Source: a virus
Reading direction: 5' to 3' (one strand)
IMG/VR virus record: IMGVR_UViG_3300032287_002932
Span: 1 to 42,191 of that record
DNA: 42,191 bases
Below, piece by piece: positions 29,373 to 37,030 of the stretch. The number at the start of each line of letters is the position of its first letter. Within the stretch, counting starts at the first letter, position 1. A model generated the notes under the pieces. The model ran no database searches. It had not been told where the DNA came from and saw nothing but the letters and a program-made list of their open reading frames with translations. The translations under genes and the position numbers were made by a program.

Positions 29373-31646
29373 TTAAGGAAGGATGATTAATGGTCCTTGA
29401 ATTACAAAACCAGATGCACTACCGGAAACAACACCGGAACAAACAATGGCTGGTGTTGCACCAGAGGGAGTTGTCACCCTGAGCGTAACGCCAGTGATAT
29501 TGGTAAATGCACCCGTAGCACCGGTCACTGTAACGCCAGAGACTTGTGTACTGAAGTTACCGTTGACAAAGTTGGCGGTAGTACCAGTGGTTGTTGTGCC
29601 GGTTAGCGACGTGAAGTTACCACTGACAGCATTTGCAGTTGTGAAATTAGCCGTTGTGCCAGTAACGGTTGTACCTGAAACGACGGTGGTAAATACACCG
29701 GATGCAAAGTTGGCCGTAGTGCCGGTAACAGTTACGCCTGTTACAACAGTAAATGCACCGCTGATACCTGTGACAGTTGTAAACTGACCCGTATTACCAG
29801 TTACGGTTGTGCCAGAGACTCGTGTCGTGAATACGCCACTGGCAAAGTTGGCGGTTGTACCTGTGACAGTTACACCGGTAACAACAGTGAATGCACCGCT
29901 TACGCCAGTGATTGTTGTGCCTTGGATCGTTGTGCCGGTTACGGTAGCACCAGACAGTAACGTTGTGAATACGCCAGTGACACCAGTAATTGATTGGAAG
30001 TTGCCTGTGGTTGCGTTAACGGTATTACCCGTGACCGTCGTACCAGAGACTACGGTTGTGAATACGCCAGATGCAAAGTTGGCAGTCGTACCGGTCGTTG
30101 TTGTACCGGTTAATGACGTGAAGCTACCGGTGACAGCCGTTTCAGTTGTGAATTGACCTGCAGTGCCTGTAACAGTGATGCCACTAATTGTTCCAGTAAC
30201 ACTAAGACCGGAAGTAATGAAACCAGATCCAAGTGTTGTTGTATTACCGGAAAATGTGAGGTTGCCGCTAAACGTCTGGTTGGTTGCTGTTAGGTTCTGG
30301 AAAATACCACTTGTGAAGTTGGCGGTTGTACCGGTGACGGTCGTACTTGAAAGCTGAGTTGTAAATACACCTGACGCAAAGTTGGCCGTTGTGCCGGTTA
30401 TGGTTACACCAGTAAGAACAGTAAATGCTCCACTAATGCCAGTGACGGTAGTGAACTGAGCCGTGGTACCGGTTACGGTTGCGCCTGATAACGATGTAGT
30501 AAATACGCCTGTTACCCCGGTCAGGGATGTAAATGCACCACTAACACCTGTGATTGTTTGTCCTGTTAACGATGTAAATGCACCGCTGATACCAGTGACA
30601 GTTGTAAATCGAGCCAGTGTACCAGTTGTAGTTGTACCCGTAAGTGACGTAAAGTTCCCTGTGACAGTATTTGCGGTTGTGAATTGTCCCACATCGCCCG
30701 TAACGGTGGCACCCGAAACAGATGTAGTAAAGACGCCCGTAACACCGGTGATTGATGTATAGCGCCCAACGTTGCCAGTAATCGTGGCACCCGATAACTG
30801 TGTTGTATAGACACCGGATACACCTGTTACAGATGTAAAGACGCCCGTTGCACCAGTAATTGTGTTGCCGCTGAGAGTACCAGTGACATTAACGTTACCT
30901 TGAAAAAGACCTGAGCCAATAAACGTACTAACGCCAGTGACTGTAAGTGTCGACTGGATAATTCCAGTGGCAGCCGTAAGTGTCTGGAAGTTTCCTGTGG
31001 TGACGTTAGCGGTAATACCGGTAACAGTTGTCGCTTGAAGGGTATTGCCTGTGATTGTGGCACCGGATAACTGGGTGGTGAATACGCCAGAAACACCGGT
31101 GATGTTTGCACCAGAAATTGATTGACCTGAGACTGTGGTAAATTGACCAACGTTGCCGGTAATTGTCGCACCAGAGAGACTAGTTGTGAAGACACCAGTT
31201 ACACCAGTAAGTGACTGATAGTTACCCGTGGTTGCTTGGATGTTATTGCCGGTGATTGTGGCGCCGGATACTCTGTCGGTAAATCGTCCGGACACAAAGT
31301 TTGCCATGGAACCAGTGAAGGTTGTCCCACTGGCAGTACCGCTGACATTTAAATTGTTTTGGACGATAACACCGCTGAATGTTCCAAGGCCCGAACTCGT
31401 TACTGTGCTCAGGCTTGTTGCACCACTAACGGTTAAACCACCTTGAATTACAACGTTGCCACTGATTGTTTCGCCGGTAACATTGGCGTAATACTGATCT
31501 AAATATGAACGAAACTGTGTGAACGTAATTTTTTTGTTGCGCAGTACCGGGTCCACTTCAAAAACGTGGACCAGTGTCATTAGGTCTTCTTCATTAATAT
31601 CAGCGCCGCTAATTGCAGGAAATTCGCTGATCCTTCTGTTAGCCAC
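29373..31646 (-). CDS. Long repetitive tail fibre
   Basis: 757 residues. A non-repetitive N-terminus (ANRRISEFPAISGADINEED, then VRNKKITFTQFRSYLDQYY in type) probably attaches to the baseplate or to another fibre protein. From about residue 55 to 740 there are many degenerate repeats such as TGVTGVFTTSLSGATITGN, with T, G, S and V dominating, typical of a beta-helical or trimeric shaft. A short PSGATPAIVCSGVVS-type end follows. It likely forms a long shaft for the fibre at 27499. Start: ATG with good context; 39 bases between the two genes. Confidence 0.78.
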   Translation of the reverse strand: MANRRISEFPAISGADINEEDLMTLVHVFEVDPVLRNKKITFTQFRSYLDQYYANVTGETISGNVVIQGGLTVSGATSLSTVTSSGLGTFSGVIVQNNLNVSGTASGTTFTGSMANFVSGRFTDRVSGATITGNNIQATTGNYQSLTGVTGVFTTSLSGATITGNVGQFTTVSGQSISGANITGVSGVFTTQLSGATITGNTLQATTVTGITANVTTGNFQTLTAATGIIQSTLTVTGVSTFIGSGLFQGNVNVTGTLSGNTITGATGVFTSVTGVSGVYTTQLSGATITGNVGRYTSITGVTGVFTTSVSGATVTGDVGQFTTANTVTGNFTSLTGTTTTGTLARFTTVTGISGAFTSLTGQTITGVSGAFTSLTGVTGVFTTSLSGATVTGTTAQFTTVTGISGAFTVLTGVTITGTTANFASGVFTTQLSSTTVTGTTANFTSGIFQNLTATNQTFSGNLTFSGNTTTLGSGFITSGLSVTGTISGITVTGTAGQFTTETAVTGSFTSLTGTTTTGTTANFASGVFTTVVSGTTVTGNTVNATTGNFQSITGVTGVFTTLLSGATVTGTTIQGTTITGVSGAFTVVTGVTVTGTTANFASGVFTTRVSGTTVTGNTGQFTTVTGISGAFTVVTGVTVTGTTANFASGVFTTVVSGTTVTGTTANFTTANAVSGNFTSLTGTTTTGTTANFVNGNFSTQVSGVTVTGATGAFTNITGVTLRVTTPSGATPAIVCSGVVSGSASGFVIQGPLIILP
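29470..31290 (-). repeat. Repeat array encoding the fibre shaft
   Basis: About 1.8 kb of degenerate tandem units encoding SGATITG-, TGVSGVFT- and TTGTTANF-type peptides. Units are of irregular length and interleaved, so copy-number change by slippage or recombination would be in frame mostly. These are protein repeats, not a CRISPR array. Confidence 0.75.
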
Positions 31647-31691
31647 CTACTTATACTGCGCAGTATTATACCTAATTATAGTTCTCTTTGC

Positions 31692-32003
31692 TCACTTAAC
31701 CCTTACTTCAATTTTAGGCAGTAAGTTGGAGACACCGTGCCAAACAAATTGGATTCCTGTTACAATTCCACAAGAAATGAGGAATACAACCAGTAATTCC
31801 GCGACGGTAAGGTTGCGCCGAACGTAAATCACTTGGGGTGGTTGCTGTTGAAAGCTCGCTTGCTGGGCCAAAGTTTGTTGGATGGCTAGTTCTTTTGCCC
31901 TTGCTTTCATTGCTGCAAGATTTTCAGGACTGATCTCATTCATGAAATAGTCCTGACCAGTGGGTTGACCCGGAAACTGACTAGGGGGAATTTGTTCTTC
32001 CAT
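31692..32003 (-). CDS. Small membrane protein of the virion/lysis block
   Basis: 103 residues from ATG 32003, with AAAAGG upstream. A glutamine- and proline-rich N-terminal half (PPSQFPGQPTGQDYFMNEIS, then QQTLAQQASFQQQ) leads to a single membrane helix (LTVAELLVVFLISCGIVTGI). The layout is that of a spanin-like or inner-membrane virion protein, but no family is recognised. It heads the leftward fibre group and is divergent from the HTH gene at 32055. Confidence 0.5.
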   Translation of the reverse strand: MEEQIPPSQFPGQPTGQDYFMNEISPENLAAMKARAKELAIQQTLAQQASFQQQPPQVIYVRRNLTVAELLVVFLISCGIVTGIQFVWHGVSNLLPKIEVRVK

Positions 32004-32054
32004 GATGCAAAACCTTTTCACACACACTAGCATCTATAGAGAGGATTTGTCGCC

Positions 32055-32480
32055 ATGAACTACGGATTACGAAAAGGTTTGGAGGATATTGCCACCGAAC
32101 TCAAGGGTATTCGCAACATCCTTTCGTCAATGTGGCACAGTCGTTACGGAGAAGACGAAACAAATATCTTGAATCCCCAGATTTACGCAGATGAATACGT
32201 ATCAACTGAGGAGTGTGCCAAGCGGTTGGGCGTATCCGATCAAACGATCAGAAATTGGATTTCTATTGGACGCAAGACTCCTGACAAGGGTTGGGTAGAA
32301 GGTGTTCACTACGTCAATATTTCGCCAGATCCCAATCGTAAAGCGGTTATTCGTATCCCATGGAACCAGATGATCCACGCATTCTGCAAGAATCGCCAAA
32401 GTGATCTCTGGGATTTTATTGGCAGCACAGGTGCACGGTCGACGAAATATAAGACAACCAACCCCGATCGTCTCGTATAA
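32055..32480 (+). CDS. Helix-turn-helix DNA-binding protein
   Basis: 141 residues. Near residue 48, YVSTEECAKRLGVSDQTIRNWI is a clear helix-turn-helix of the MerR/excisionase type, followed by GVHYVNISPDPNRKAVIRIPW, which I recall as conserved in cyanophages. It has a good GAGAGGA ribosome site. It could regulate the rightward genes that follow, or be a small terminase-type DNA-recognition protein; the motif alone does not decide. Confidence 0.68.
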   Translation: MNYGLRKGLEDIATELKGIRNILSSMWHSRYGEDETNILNPQIYADEYVSTEECAKRLGVSDQTIRNWISIGRKTPDKGWVEGVHYVNISPDPNRKAVIRIPWNQMIHAFCKNRQSDLWDFIGSTGARSTKYKTTNPDRLV

Positions 32481-32947
32481 TGCCGCACAGATTTCACGGG
32501 ATTGAAACTGAGGTTGTAACCCTGGTCAATTACAGGGAAGTATTGCCAACGTCACTTGCGGATCAGGTGGAAATGTTTTTACCACCCGAAGGATCTTTCG
32601 ATGACGGGTGCTTGCAAAGATACCTGGAAAACTTAAAAAATTATGAAGAAGAAGATGCGAACTTTGGTATGACACTTGCCAATCGTTTGCGTCTTGCGTT
32701 CCAGGACTTAACACCTGATACGATCTGCGGCAAATTCCCGCAAGCCGAATTGCCACTTAAACGACGGTTACGTTGTGTGGCAGAATATCTGATCCGTTCA
32801 GGAGAATTTGAAAAACTAAAGGACGATACTGGACGCCTCGTAAAAAAACGCGGTATCCTGGGCAAGATGGTTGTCTTGTACAAACCAACCAATAAACTAC
32901 TGGAAGCACTAATCAAGCAGGGGTTGATCAAAAATGAGCCGTCGTGA
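32480..32947 (+). CDS. Conserved hypothetical protein
   Basis: 155 residues. The ATG shares a base with the TAA of the HTH gene. The N-terminus mixes hydrophobic and acidic residues (NYREVLPTSLADQVEMFL); the C-terminal part (KRRLRCVAEYLIRSGEFEKL, KMVVLYKPTNKLLEALIKQG) is basic and helical and might bind DNA or RNA. No family recognised. Confidence 0.52.
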   Translation: MPHRFHGIETEVVTLVNYREVLPTSLADQVEMFLPPEGSFDDGCLQRYLENLKNYEEEDANFGMTLANRLRLAFQDLTPDTICGKFPQAELPLKRRLRCVAEYLIRSGEFEKLKDDTGRLVKKRGILGKMVVLYKPTNKLLEALIKQGLIKNEPS

Positions 32948-33320
32948 AAAGTTGATCGCATCGGTGATCGGTCCTGAGCTTGATCAAACGAAAGCCAAGA
33001 TGCTTGACGCCACTATCAAGTTGATCCTTGGTGACATGGGGCAACATTATTGCAAAATGTGGGAGCATGAAGGTCCAGGGGTGATGGTGTTTCAACCTGA
33101 CAACTCCGACCGTTCGATGTTTTTCATGACGCTAAAGGAGATGCACTCAGCGCAAGAGGAGTGCGAGCGCGGTAATGATGGTGATTTAGCTGAGACATTT
33201 AGGCGTATCCTCAGTGCTGCACAGAAGATTGATCCAACGGAAAAGGCTGGTTACATCATCAATGATGCAGCAGGGATGCGTTATTTGGAAATCGACTACA
33301 ACAAAGTATCGGAAGACTGA
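32934..33320 (+). CDS. Conserved hypothetical protein
   Basis: 128 residues, overlapping both neighbours (14 bases upstream, one base downstream). Largely helical, with KMLDATIKLILGDMGQHYCK and AETFRRILSAAQKIDPTEKA. No function recognised. It sits directly before the Dam-like gene, and the order HTH, two unknowns, Dam-like, dcd may be a conserved nucleotide/DNA-modification group. Confidence 0.52.
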   Translation: MSRREKLIASVIGPELDQTKAKMLDATIKLILGDMGQHYCKMWEHEGPGVMVFQPDNSDRSMFFMTLKEMHSAQEECERGNDGDLAETFRRILSAAQKIDPTEKAGYIINDAAGMRYLEIDYNKVSED

Positions 33321-33907
33321 TGGCAATTGAAAACATTAAGGCTCACGCAGAAGATCGTGAGTTAATCACAAGTTCTGACCTGGTTTCAGCCGCGCACGCC
33401 CTGATGGAGGGTATTGATCTTGATGTTGCCAGCTCGGATTTTGCAAATGAATATGTCGATGCCAAAAAGTATTTCACTCCATCTGACGATGGATTGAACT
33501 GCCAAACGTGGTACGGCAAGGTTTACGTCTTTCCTCCCAGCGGTGCATACTTCTGGGACAAGAAGAATGAGCGTTGGAAGATGACACGGTCTTCTTCTCC
33601 AACTTTGACATCGTCACATGCGGTGTGGTTTCGAAAGCTGTATCGCAGCTGGTTAGCAAGGGAAGTAAGTCAGGGCTTGTACTTTACCAACTGCCCGGAC
33701 ATGATTCGTTACGAGTTTAAAATCTTTGATTTTCCCATCTGCATCTTGCGGACGCCACCGACGTTAACAGTTCGCAAGAGCACAGGTGTTGGCGTGCATA
33801 AAACGTGCACCTCACTATTGGTGTACCTGCCCCCCATGGAAGATACGGGGAAAGCGATCGAACGTTTTAAGGATATTTACGAGCCAAGGGGGCACATTCT
33901 CTGTTAA
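33320..33907 (+). CDS. Dam-like (DNA N6-adenine methyltransferase family) protein with altered catalytic motif
   Basis: 195 residues. The family layout is visible: LDVASSDFANEYVDAKKYFT at the start of the SAM domain, then DGLNCQTWYGKVYVFPPS where active enzymes have NPPY or DPPY, and later WFRKLYRSWL and ICILRTPPTL. The FPPS sequence lacks the Asn/Asp that activates adenine, so this copy may have lost catalysis or act on another target. I recall the same change in cyanophage relatives. It would modify or recognise DNA. Confidence 0.62.
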   Translation: MAIENIKAHAEDRELITSSDLVSAAHALMEGIDLDVASSDFANEYVDAKKYFTPSDDGLNCQTWYGKVYVFPPSGAYFWDKKNERWKMTRSSSPTLTSSHAVWFRKLYRSWLAREVSQGLYFTNCPDMIRYEFKIFDFPICILRTPPTLTVRKSTGVGVHKTCTSLLVYLPPMEDTGKAIERFKDIYEPRGHILC

Positions 33908-33939
33908 TTTCTCTAGAGTGAAAAGGATTAAAAGGAATT

Positions 33940-34527
33940 ATGAGCATCCTTGCCGACTGGGAAATTCGTGAGCAGGCCCTTGAACATGGGATGATTGATC
34001 CATTTGTGGATCATTTGGTAAGCAAGGAGAATGGACGAAAACTTCTCAGTTACGGCCTCAGTTCGTACGGATATGACATTCGCCTGTCACCTAGTCAGTG
34101 CCTGATTTTTGGCCGTGTACAAGCAGGGGATTGTGACCCTAAGAATTTTGATCCAGACATTTTGAAGCCAGCGGATCTGCGGGAGGACGAACGTGGTCAA
34201 TACTTCTTGCTGCCGCCGTACGGTTACTGTCTTGGGGTAGCGCACGAACGTTTGAAGCTCCCTAGCAACATCAGTGTTGTAGCTGTTGGTAAATCTACGT
34301 ATGCACGGTCAGGGATCATGGTAAACATCACGCCTGCCGAAGCGGGATGGGAGGGGTACCTTACGCTTGAAATCAGTAACTGCACTGGTTTATTCAATCG
34401 CATTTATGCGAATGAGGGAATCACTCAGCTTTTGTTCCACACTGGTAGCCATTGTGAAGTTACTTACCAGGACCGGAAAGGTAAGTATCAAGACCAACCA
34501 AAGAACGTTGTGTTCTCCCAGGTTTAG
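33940..34527 (+). CDS. dcd: dCTP deaminase
   Basis: 195 residues. The family marks are GLSSYGYDIRLSPSQC, GKSTYARSG near residue 117-125 (phosphate contacts) and AGWEGYLTLEISN with the catalytic Glu138. It converts dCTP to dUTP, giving dUMP for ThyX, so the phage holds both ends of a dTMP route. A weak promoter/ribosome context (AAAAGGAATT) precedes the ATG. Its last bases overlap the end of the convergent gene at 34524. Confidence 0.93.
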   Translation: MSILADWEIREQALEHGMIDPFVDHLVSKENGRKLLSYGLSSYGYDIRLSPSQCLIFGRVQAGDCDPKNFDPDILKPADLREDERGQYFLLPPYGYCLGVAHERLKLPSNISVVAVGKSTYARSGIMVNITPAEAGWEGYLTLEISNCTGLFNRIYANEGITQLLFHTGSHCEVTYQDRKGKYQDQPKNVVFSQV

Positions 34528-34895
34528 TATTGCTTACCAAAGCTTGATCCAGGTTTACGGGCGTAGCCGGTACTTCCGGCTCGTCCGATTGTATCCCCCA
34601 TACTTGGCAGTGCAACACCGTCCATTGTTGCTTCTGTTCTTGGGGTTTTACCTCGGATGGTCGGTTCAGCAATACCTGCTCTTTGTCGGTATGCCCCAGC
34701 GGTTTTGGCTGCTCTGAAGAACTTACCAACGCGGTCTTGATTATCGTTTAACGATTCAACAGCTTGTCTTTCTTCTGACGGGAAACGACGTAAATCTGTA
34801 TCGTACGCCTGTTCAGGATTAAGGTCAGTAACCTCAGCCCCTGACGTACCAGCGTCAGCCGTTGGATCGTAATTGGGGTCAAAGAATTTTGCCAT
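34524..34895 (-). CDS. Hypothetical virion-type protein
   Basis: 123 residues from ATG 34895. KFFDPNYDPTADAGTSGAEV is followed by a charged helical region (NPEQAYDTDLRRFPSEERQA) and a glycine-rich basic end (TGYARKPGSSFGKQ). Low-complexity ends of this sort occur in phage structural and scaffold proteins. No family recognised. Confidence 0.48.
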   Translation of the reverse strand: MAKFFDPNYDPTADAGTSGAEVTDLNPEQAYDTDLRRFPSEERQAVESLNDNQDRVGKFFRAAKTAGAYRQRAGIAEPTIRGKTPRTEATMDGVALPSMGDTIGRAGSTGYARKPGSSFGKQY

Positions 34896-34936
34896 AGTAT
34901 CATTGTAGAAGCAATAAATCAACCAGGGTATTCGCC

Positions 34937-35278
34937 ATGCATGGCGTCGCAGGTTTCTTAGATAGCTTCATTCAAGACGAAGTAAAGTGCCGCTGCCTCA
35001 GCGAAGAAGATTTTGGTGCACCGCTCGACAATGAAGCGAATGATGTACCATTAATGGATATGTACAACCGAGGCTTGGTCGCATGTCAACAGGGGCAGGA
35101 AAGGAATCCACTGCATCTAGAGGGGCAACGGCCTGGAATGACGGGGTACATTCCGTCAATGGAGGAGGGCCTGCAGATGGGGGCATCACCGAAACCCAGG
35201 GCGTTAGTGCTGGACCTGGAGGGGCCCAGCGAGGAGATGCTGGAGCAGTCACGCAAGCGTCGTGGTTTGAGCCGGTAA
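34937..35278 (+). CDS. Hypothetical protein overlapping the DUF3310 gene
   Basis: 113 residues with a plausible AGGG ribosome site. The N-terminal part (DSFIQDEVKCRCLSEEDFGA) and VPLMDMYNRGLVACQQ look like a conserved phage protein. The second half overlaps the start of the DUF3310 frame by 196 bases, in another frame. That half is more GC-rich than its surroundings. Either both products are made, or the DUF3310 gene starts later. Confidence 0.5.
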   Translation: MHGVAGFLDSFIQDEVKCRCLSEEDFGAPLDNEANDVPLMDMYNRGLVACQQGQERNPLHLEGQRPGMTGYIPSMEEGLQMGASPKPRALVLDLEGPSEEMLEQSRKRRGLSR

Positions 35279-35574
35279 CAGACGATTCTGGCTGCAAGGA
35301 CGGCGTTTGTCCTGTGCCCTGGCTAACGAAAGAAAAGGCTCCGGTGCTCCAGGAGGATGTGGTTAATCATCCTTCTCACTACACCGATGGAGGCATTGAG
35401 TGCATTGAAGCCATTGAGGCAGCTTTAACCACCGAAGAATTCCGTGGTTATTGCAAGGCCAACTGCATGAAGTATATCTGGCGTGAGAAGCATAAAGGCG
35501 GGACAGAATCACTGAAGAAGGCACAGTGGTACCTCAACCGCCTTATTGATTTGGATGAAGCTCAAAACGGTTGA
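35083..35574 (+). CDS. DUF3310 (SaV-like) protein
   Basis: 163 residues. The last 70 residues match DUF3310: VVNHPSHYTDGGIECIEAIE, then YCKANCMKYIWREKHKGG and SLKKAQWYLNRLI. These phage proteins are often annotated as nucleotide kinases but no activity is established. The N-terminal ninety residues are Gly/Ala/Ser-rich and low complexity. The overlapping upstream gene makes the start at 35083 doubtful. Its end overlaps the NblA-like gene by 13 bases, tail to tail. Confidence 0.65.
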   Translation: MSTGAGKESTASRGATAWNDGVHSVNGGGPADGGITETQGVSAGPGGAQRGDAGAVTQASWFEPVTDDSGCKDGVCPVPWLTKEKAPVLQEDVVNHPSHYTDGGIECIEAIEAALTTEEFRGYCKANCMKYIWREKHKGGTESLKKAQWYLNRLIDLDEAQNG

Positions 35575-35867
35575 AGCTCATCTTCGTCTTCGTCATCCTC
35601 GTCGTCGCCAATACAAGCGGCGGCGAGTTCTGCTAATTCCAAGTCGGTGGGAATGTCGAAGTCAATCGAGATGTTTTCTGCTGCGAGGATATCTTTGATG
35701 GCATACCACTCCATCAACCGCTGGTGGTAGAGGTTCAAAAGTGCGTACAGCAATTCATCCCATGTCATCTCTTGCGCTGCAAGTTCTGCCTTGCGCATGG
35801 AGAACTGCAATTCCAACGGGAGTTCAAATTCCCTGGGCTCGACTGATCTCTCCATTCCAGCCTTCAT
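35562..35867 (-). CDS. NblA-like phycobilisome degradation protein candidate
   Basis: 101 residues. FELPLELQFSMRKAELAAQE followed by MTWDELLYALLNLYHQR matches the NblA pattern (ELxLEQQFxxR, then a two-helix segment with LxxLY). NblA proteins link phycobilisomes to Clp protease; phage copies are known from freshwater cyanophages. This one is longer than the usual 55-65 residues because of an acidic C-terminal tail with a run of D and E. The match is by eye and short, so another helical cyanophage family is possible. Confidence 0.55.
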   Translation of the reverse strand: MKAGMERSVEPREFELPLELQFSMRKAELAAQEMTWDELLYALLNLYHQRLMEWYAIKDILAAENISIDFDIPTDLELAELAAACIGDDEDDEDEDELQPF

Positions 35868-35891
35868 TTGCGTGTTGCAATTATTCTAATG

Positions 35892-36551
35892 CTAGCTGGC
35901 GGACAGAAGATCTGCTTCTTGGTCGTTAAAATCAAACCAAGGGTTTTCATCAATCCGAAAGTTGTTTCCAAACTCTGCCAGGATGTATGGACTCATGAGT
36001 TCTTCCAAGCGTCGCACTGCTTTCACCTGATGCGGTGCTGCGGTGTAATTGCGGAATGCTGTCAACAATACCTCGGTAGAGGCCCAGGGATTTGCATCAA
36101 CTCCTTGGAGGAACAGGTTGATTTCTTCTCGGCGTCGATCCAGGAGATTACCAACGACTTGATGATCAGCGTTGAAGATCCACCGGCCCATTTCCCGCGT
36201 GGCACCGCAGTAATCTTCGTGTTCAATGCAATCGATAATGGCGCTGTAAAGAAAGGGTTCCCAGCCGATGGAGTGAATAAAAGAAATCAAGGCCTGACGC
36301 ATGCCGTCATCAAGGCCCAGGTTTTGCTTTAGCAGCTGGGTGTCAATGATATTTGTTTCGTGGAATAACAACTCCAGTGCTTTTTGTGGGCTACAACGTT
36401 GACCACGTTTGACAGGAGAGCCGTCAGGGTAAAACTGTGTGCCGTAACCAATGGTGTACGGATCTTTCCCTGTGTGAGGATCTGCGAAAGCTTGTTCGTT
36501 AAAACCTTCGTATTTCCTGATCAGATTAAGCGCAGCGGAAAGATCCGACAT
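35892..36551 (-). CDS. Lysozyme, glycoside hydrolase family 24
   Basis: 219 residues from ATG 36551. The T4-type catalytic triad is in place: Glu15 (KYEGF), Asp24 (FADPHTG) and Thr33 (DPYTIGYGT). It cleaves the glycan strands of peptidoglycan. The second half has ALISFIHSIGWEP and RRREEINLFLQG, as in GH24 lysins. There is no signal peptide. The family is unrelated to the lysin at 25821, so one may act in lysis and the other in the virion or at entry. A 20-base inverted repeat sits directly upstream of the start. Confidence 0.85.
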   Translation of the reverse strand: MSDLSAALNLIRKYEGFNEQAFADPHTGKDPYTIGYGTQFYPDGSPVKRGQRCSPQKALELLFHETNIIDTQLLKQNLGLDDGMRQALISFIHSIGWEPFLYSAIIDCIEHEDYCGATREMGRWIFNADHQVVGNLLDRRREEINLFLQGVDANPWASTEVLLTAFRNYTAAPHQVKAVRRLEELMSPYILAEFGNNFRIDENPWFDFNDQEADLLSAS

Positions 36552-36552
36552 A

Positions 36553-36572
36553 GGAGTAACATTAGTTACTCC
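36553..36572. promoter_or_regulatory. Perfect inverted repeat at the lysozyme start
   Basis: GGAGTAAC, ATTA, GTTACTCC: an 8-bp stem ending one base before the lysozyme ATG (leftward). It replaces the ribosome-binding region, so in mRNA it would hide the start; as DNA it could be an operator. Confidence 0.55.
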
Positions 36573-36586
36573 CAATCATACACAAT

Positions 36587-36712
36587 TTACTTACCTTGGC
36601 CGCGTGTTTGTTTGCGTCCGTGATTAGGAAGTGAGTGTTGCCCCTGTCCTTGACGAGTCTTTTTAGGGCGGGATTCAATCTTGACGACTGAGCTGGACTT
36701 GGGGTTGGCCAT
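36587..36712 (-). CDS. 41-residue basic phage protein
   Basis: ATG 36712, ending TAA 36587-36589. KKTRQGQGQHSLPNHGRKQT and the end RGQGK are a small basic motif I recall from phage proteins near virion genes. Highly positive charge suggests DNA or RNA binding. It lies 18 bases after the DUF5872-like gene and before the lysozyme, within the same leftward unit. Confidence 0.55.
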   Translation of the reverse strand: MANPKSSSVVKIESRPKKTRQGQGQHSLPNHGRKQTRGQGK

Positions 36713-36730
36713 GGGAAACCAATGTGGTGC

Positions 36731-37030
36731 TCACCATTTTACACGGTGGCTCCAGTAGCGTGCTGACATTTTGTCGGGACTTGAATCTTGTGCATTGTGA
36801 CGTGCGTAATAAGACTTGCGACGTGCCTTGTCCTTTTCTGAAGTTGGGTTTTTACCTGCGCCTTCAACTCCTTGCTGTCCAAACCTGATGATTTTTTCTT
36901 CGCCGTCTTTACATGCTTTTACAACATGAGACTTTGTGGCGTGACCTGGAGTGCGCTGCGGTTTGTTGCAAGCCATCTTATCTTTTGCCAACTTGGCAGC
37001 ACCAGCGGCTTTTTTGCGTTTGTCAGACAT
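36731..37030 (-). CDS. Conserved phage basic protein (DUF5872-like)
   Basis: 99 residues. KPQRTPGHATKSHVVKACKD, IIRFGQQGVEGAGK and MSARYWSHRVKW are a recurrent pattern in many tailed phages, including cyanophages. Lysine and arginine are abundant. Its role is unproven; the basic composition and position by a large probable virion gene suggest a DNA-associated virion protein. The ATG shares a base with the stop of the 888-residue gene upstream. Confidence 0.7.
   Translation of the reverse strand: MSDKRKKAAGAAKLAKDKMACNKPQRTPGHATKSHVVKACKDGEEKIIRFGQQGVEGAGKNPTSEKDKARRKSYYARHNAQDSSPDKMSARYWSHRVKW

Noticed and set aside
29470-31290. CRISPR array
   Set aside because: The units are degenerate, irregular and fully inside one long coding frame with no spacers.
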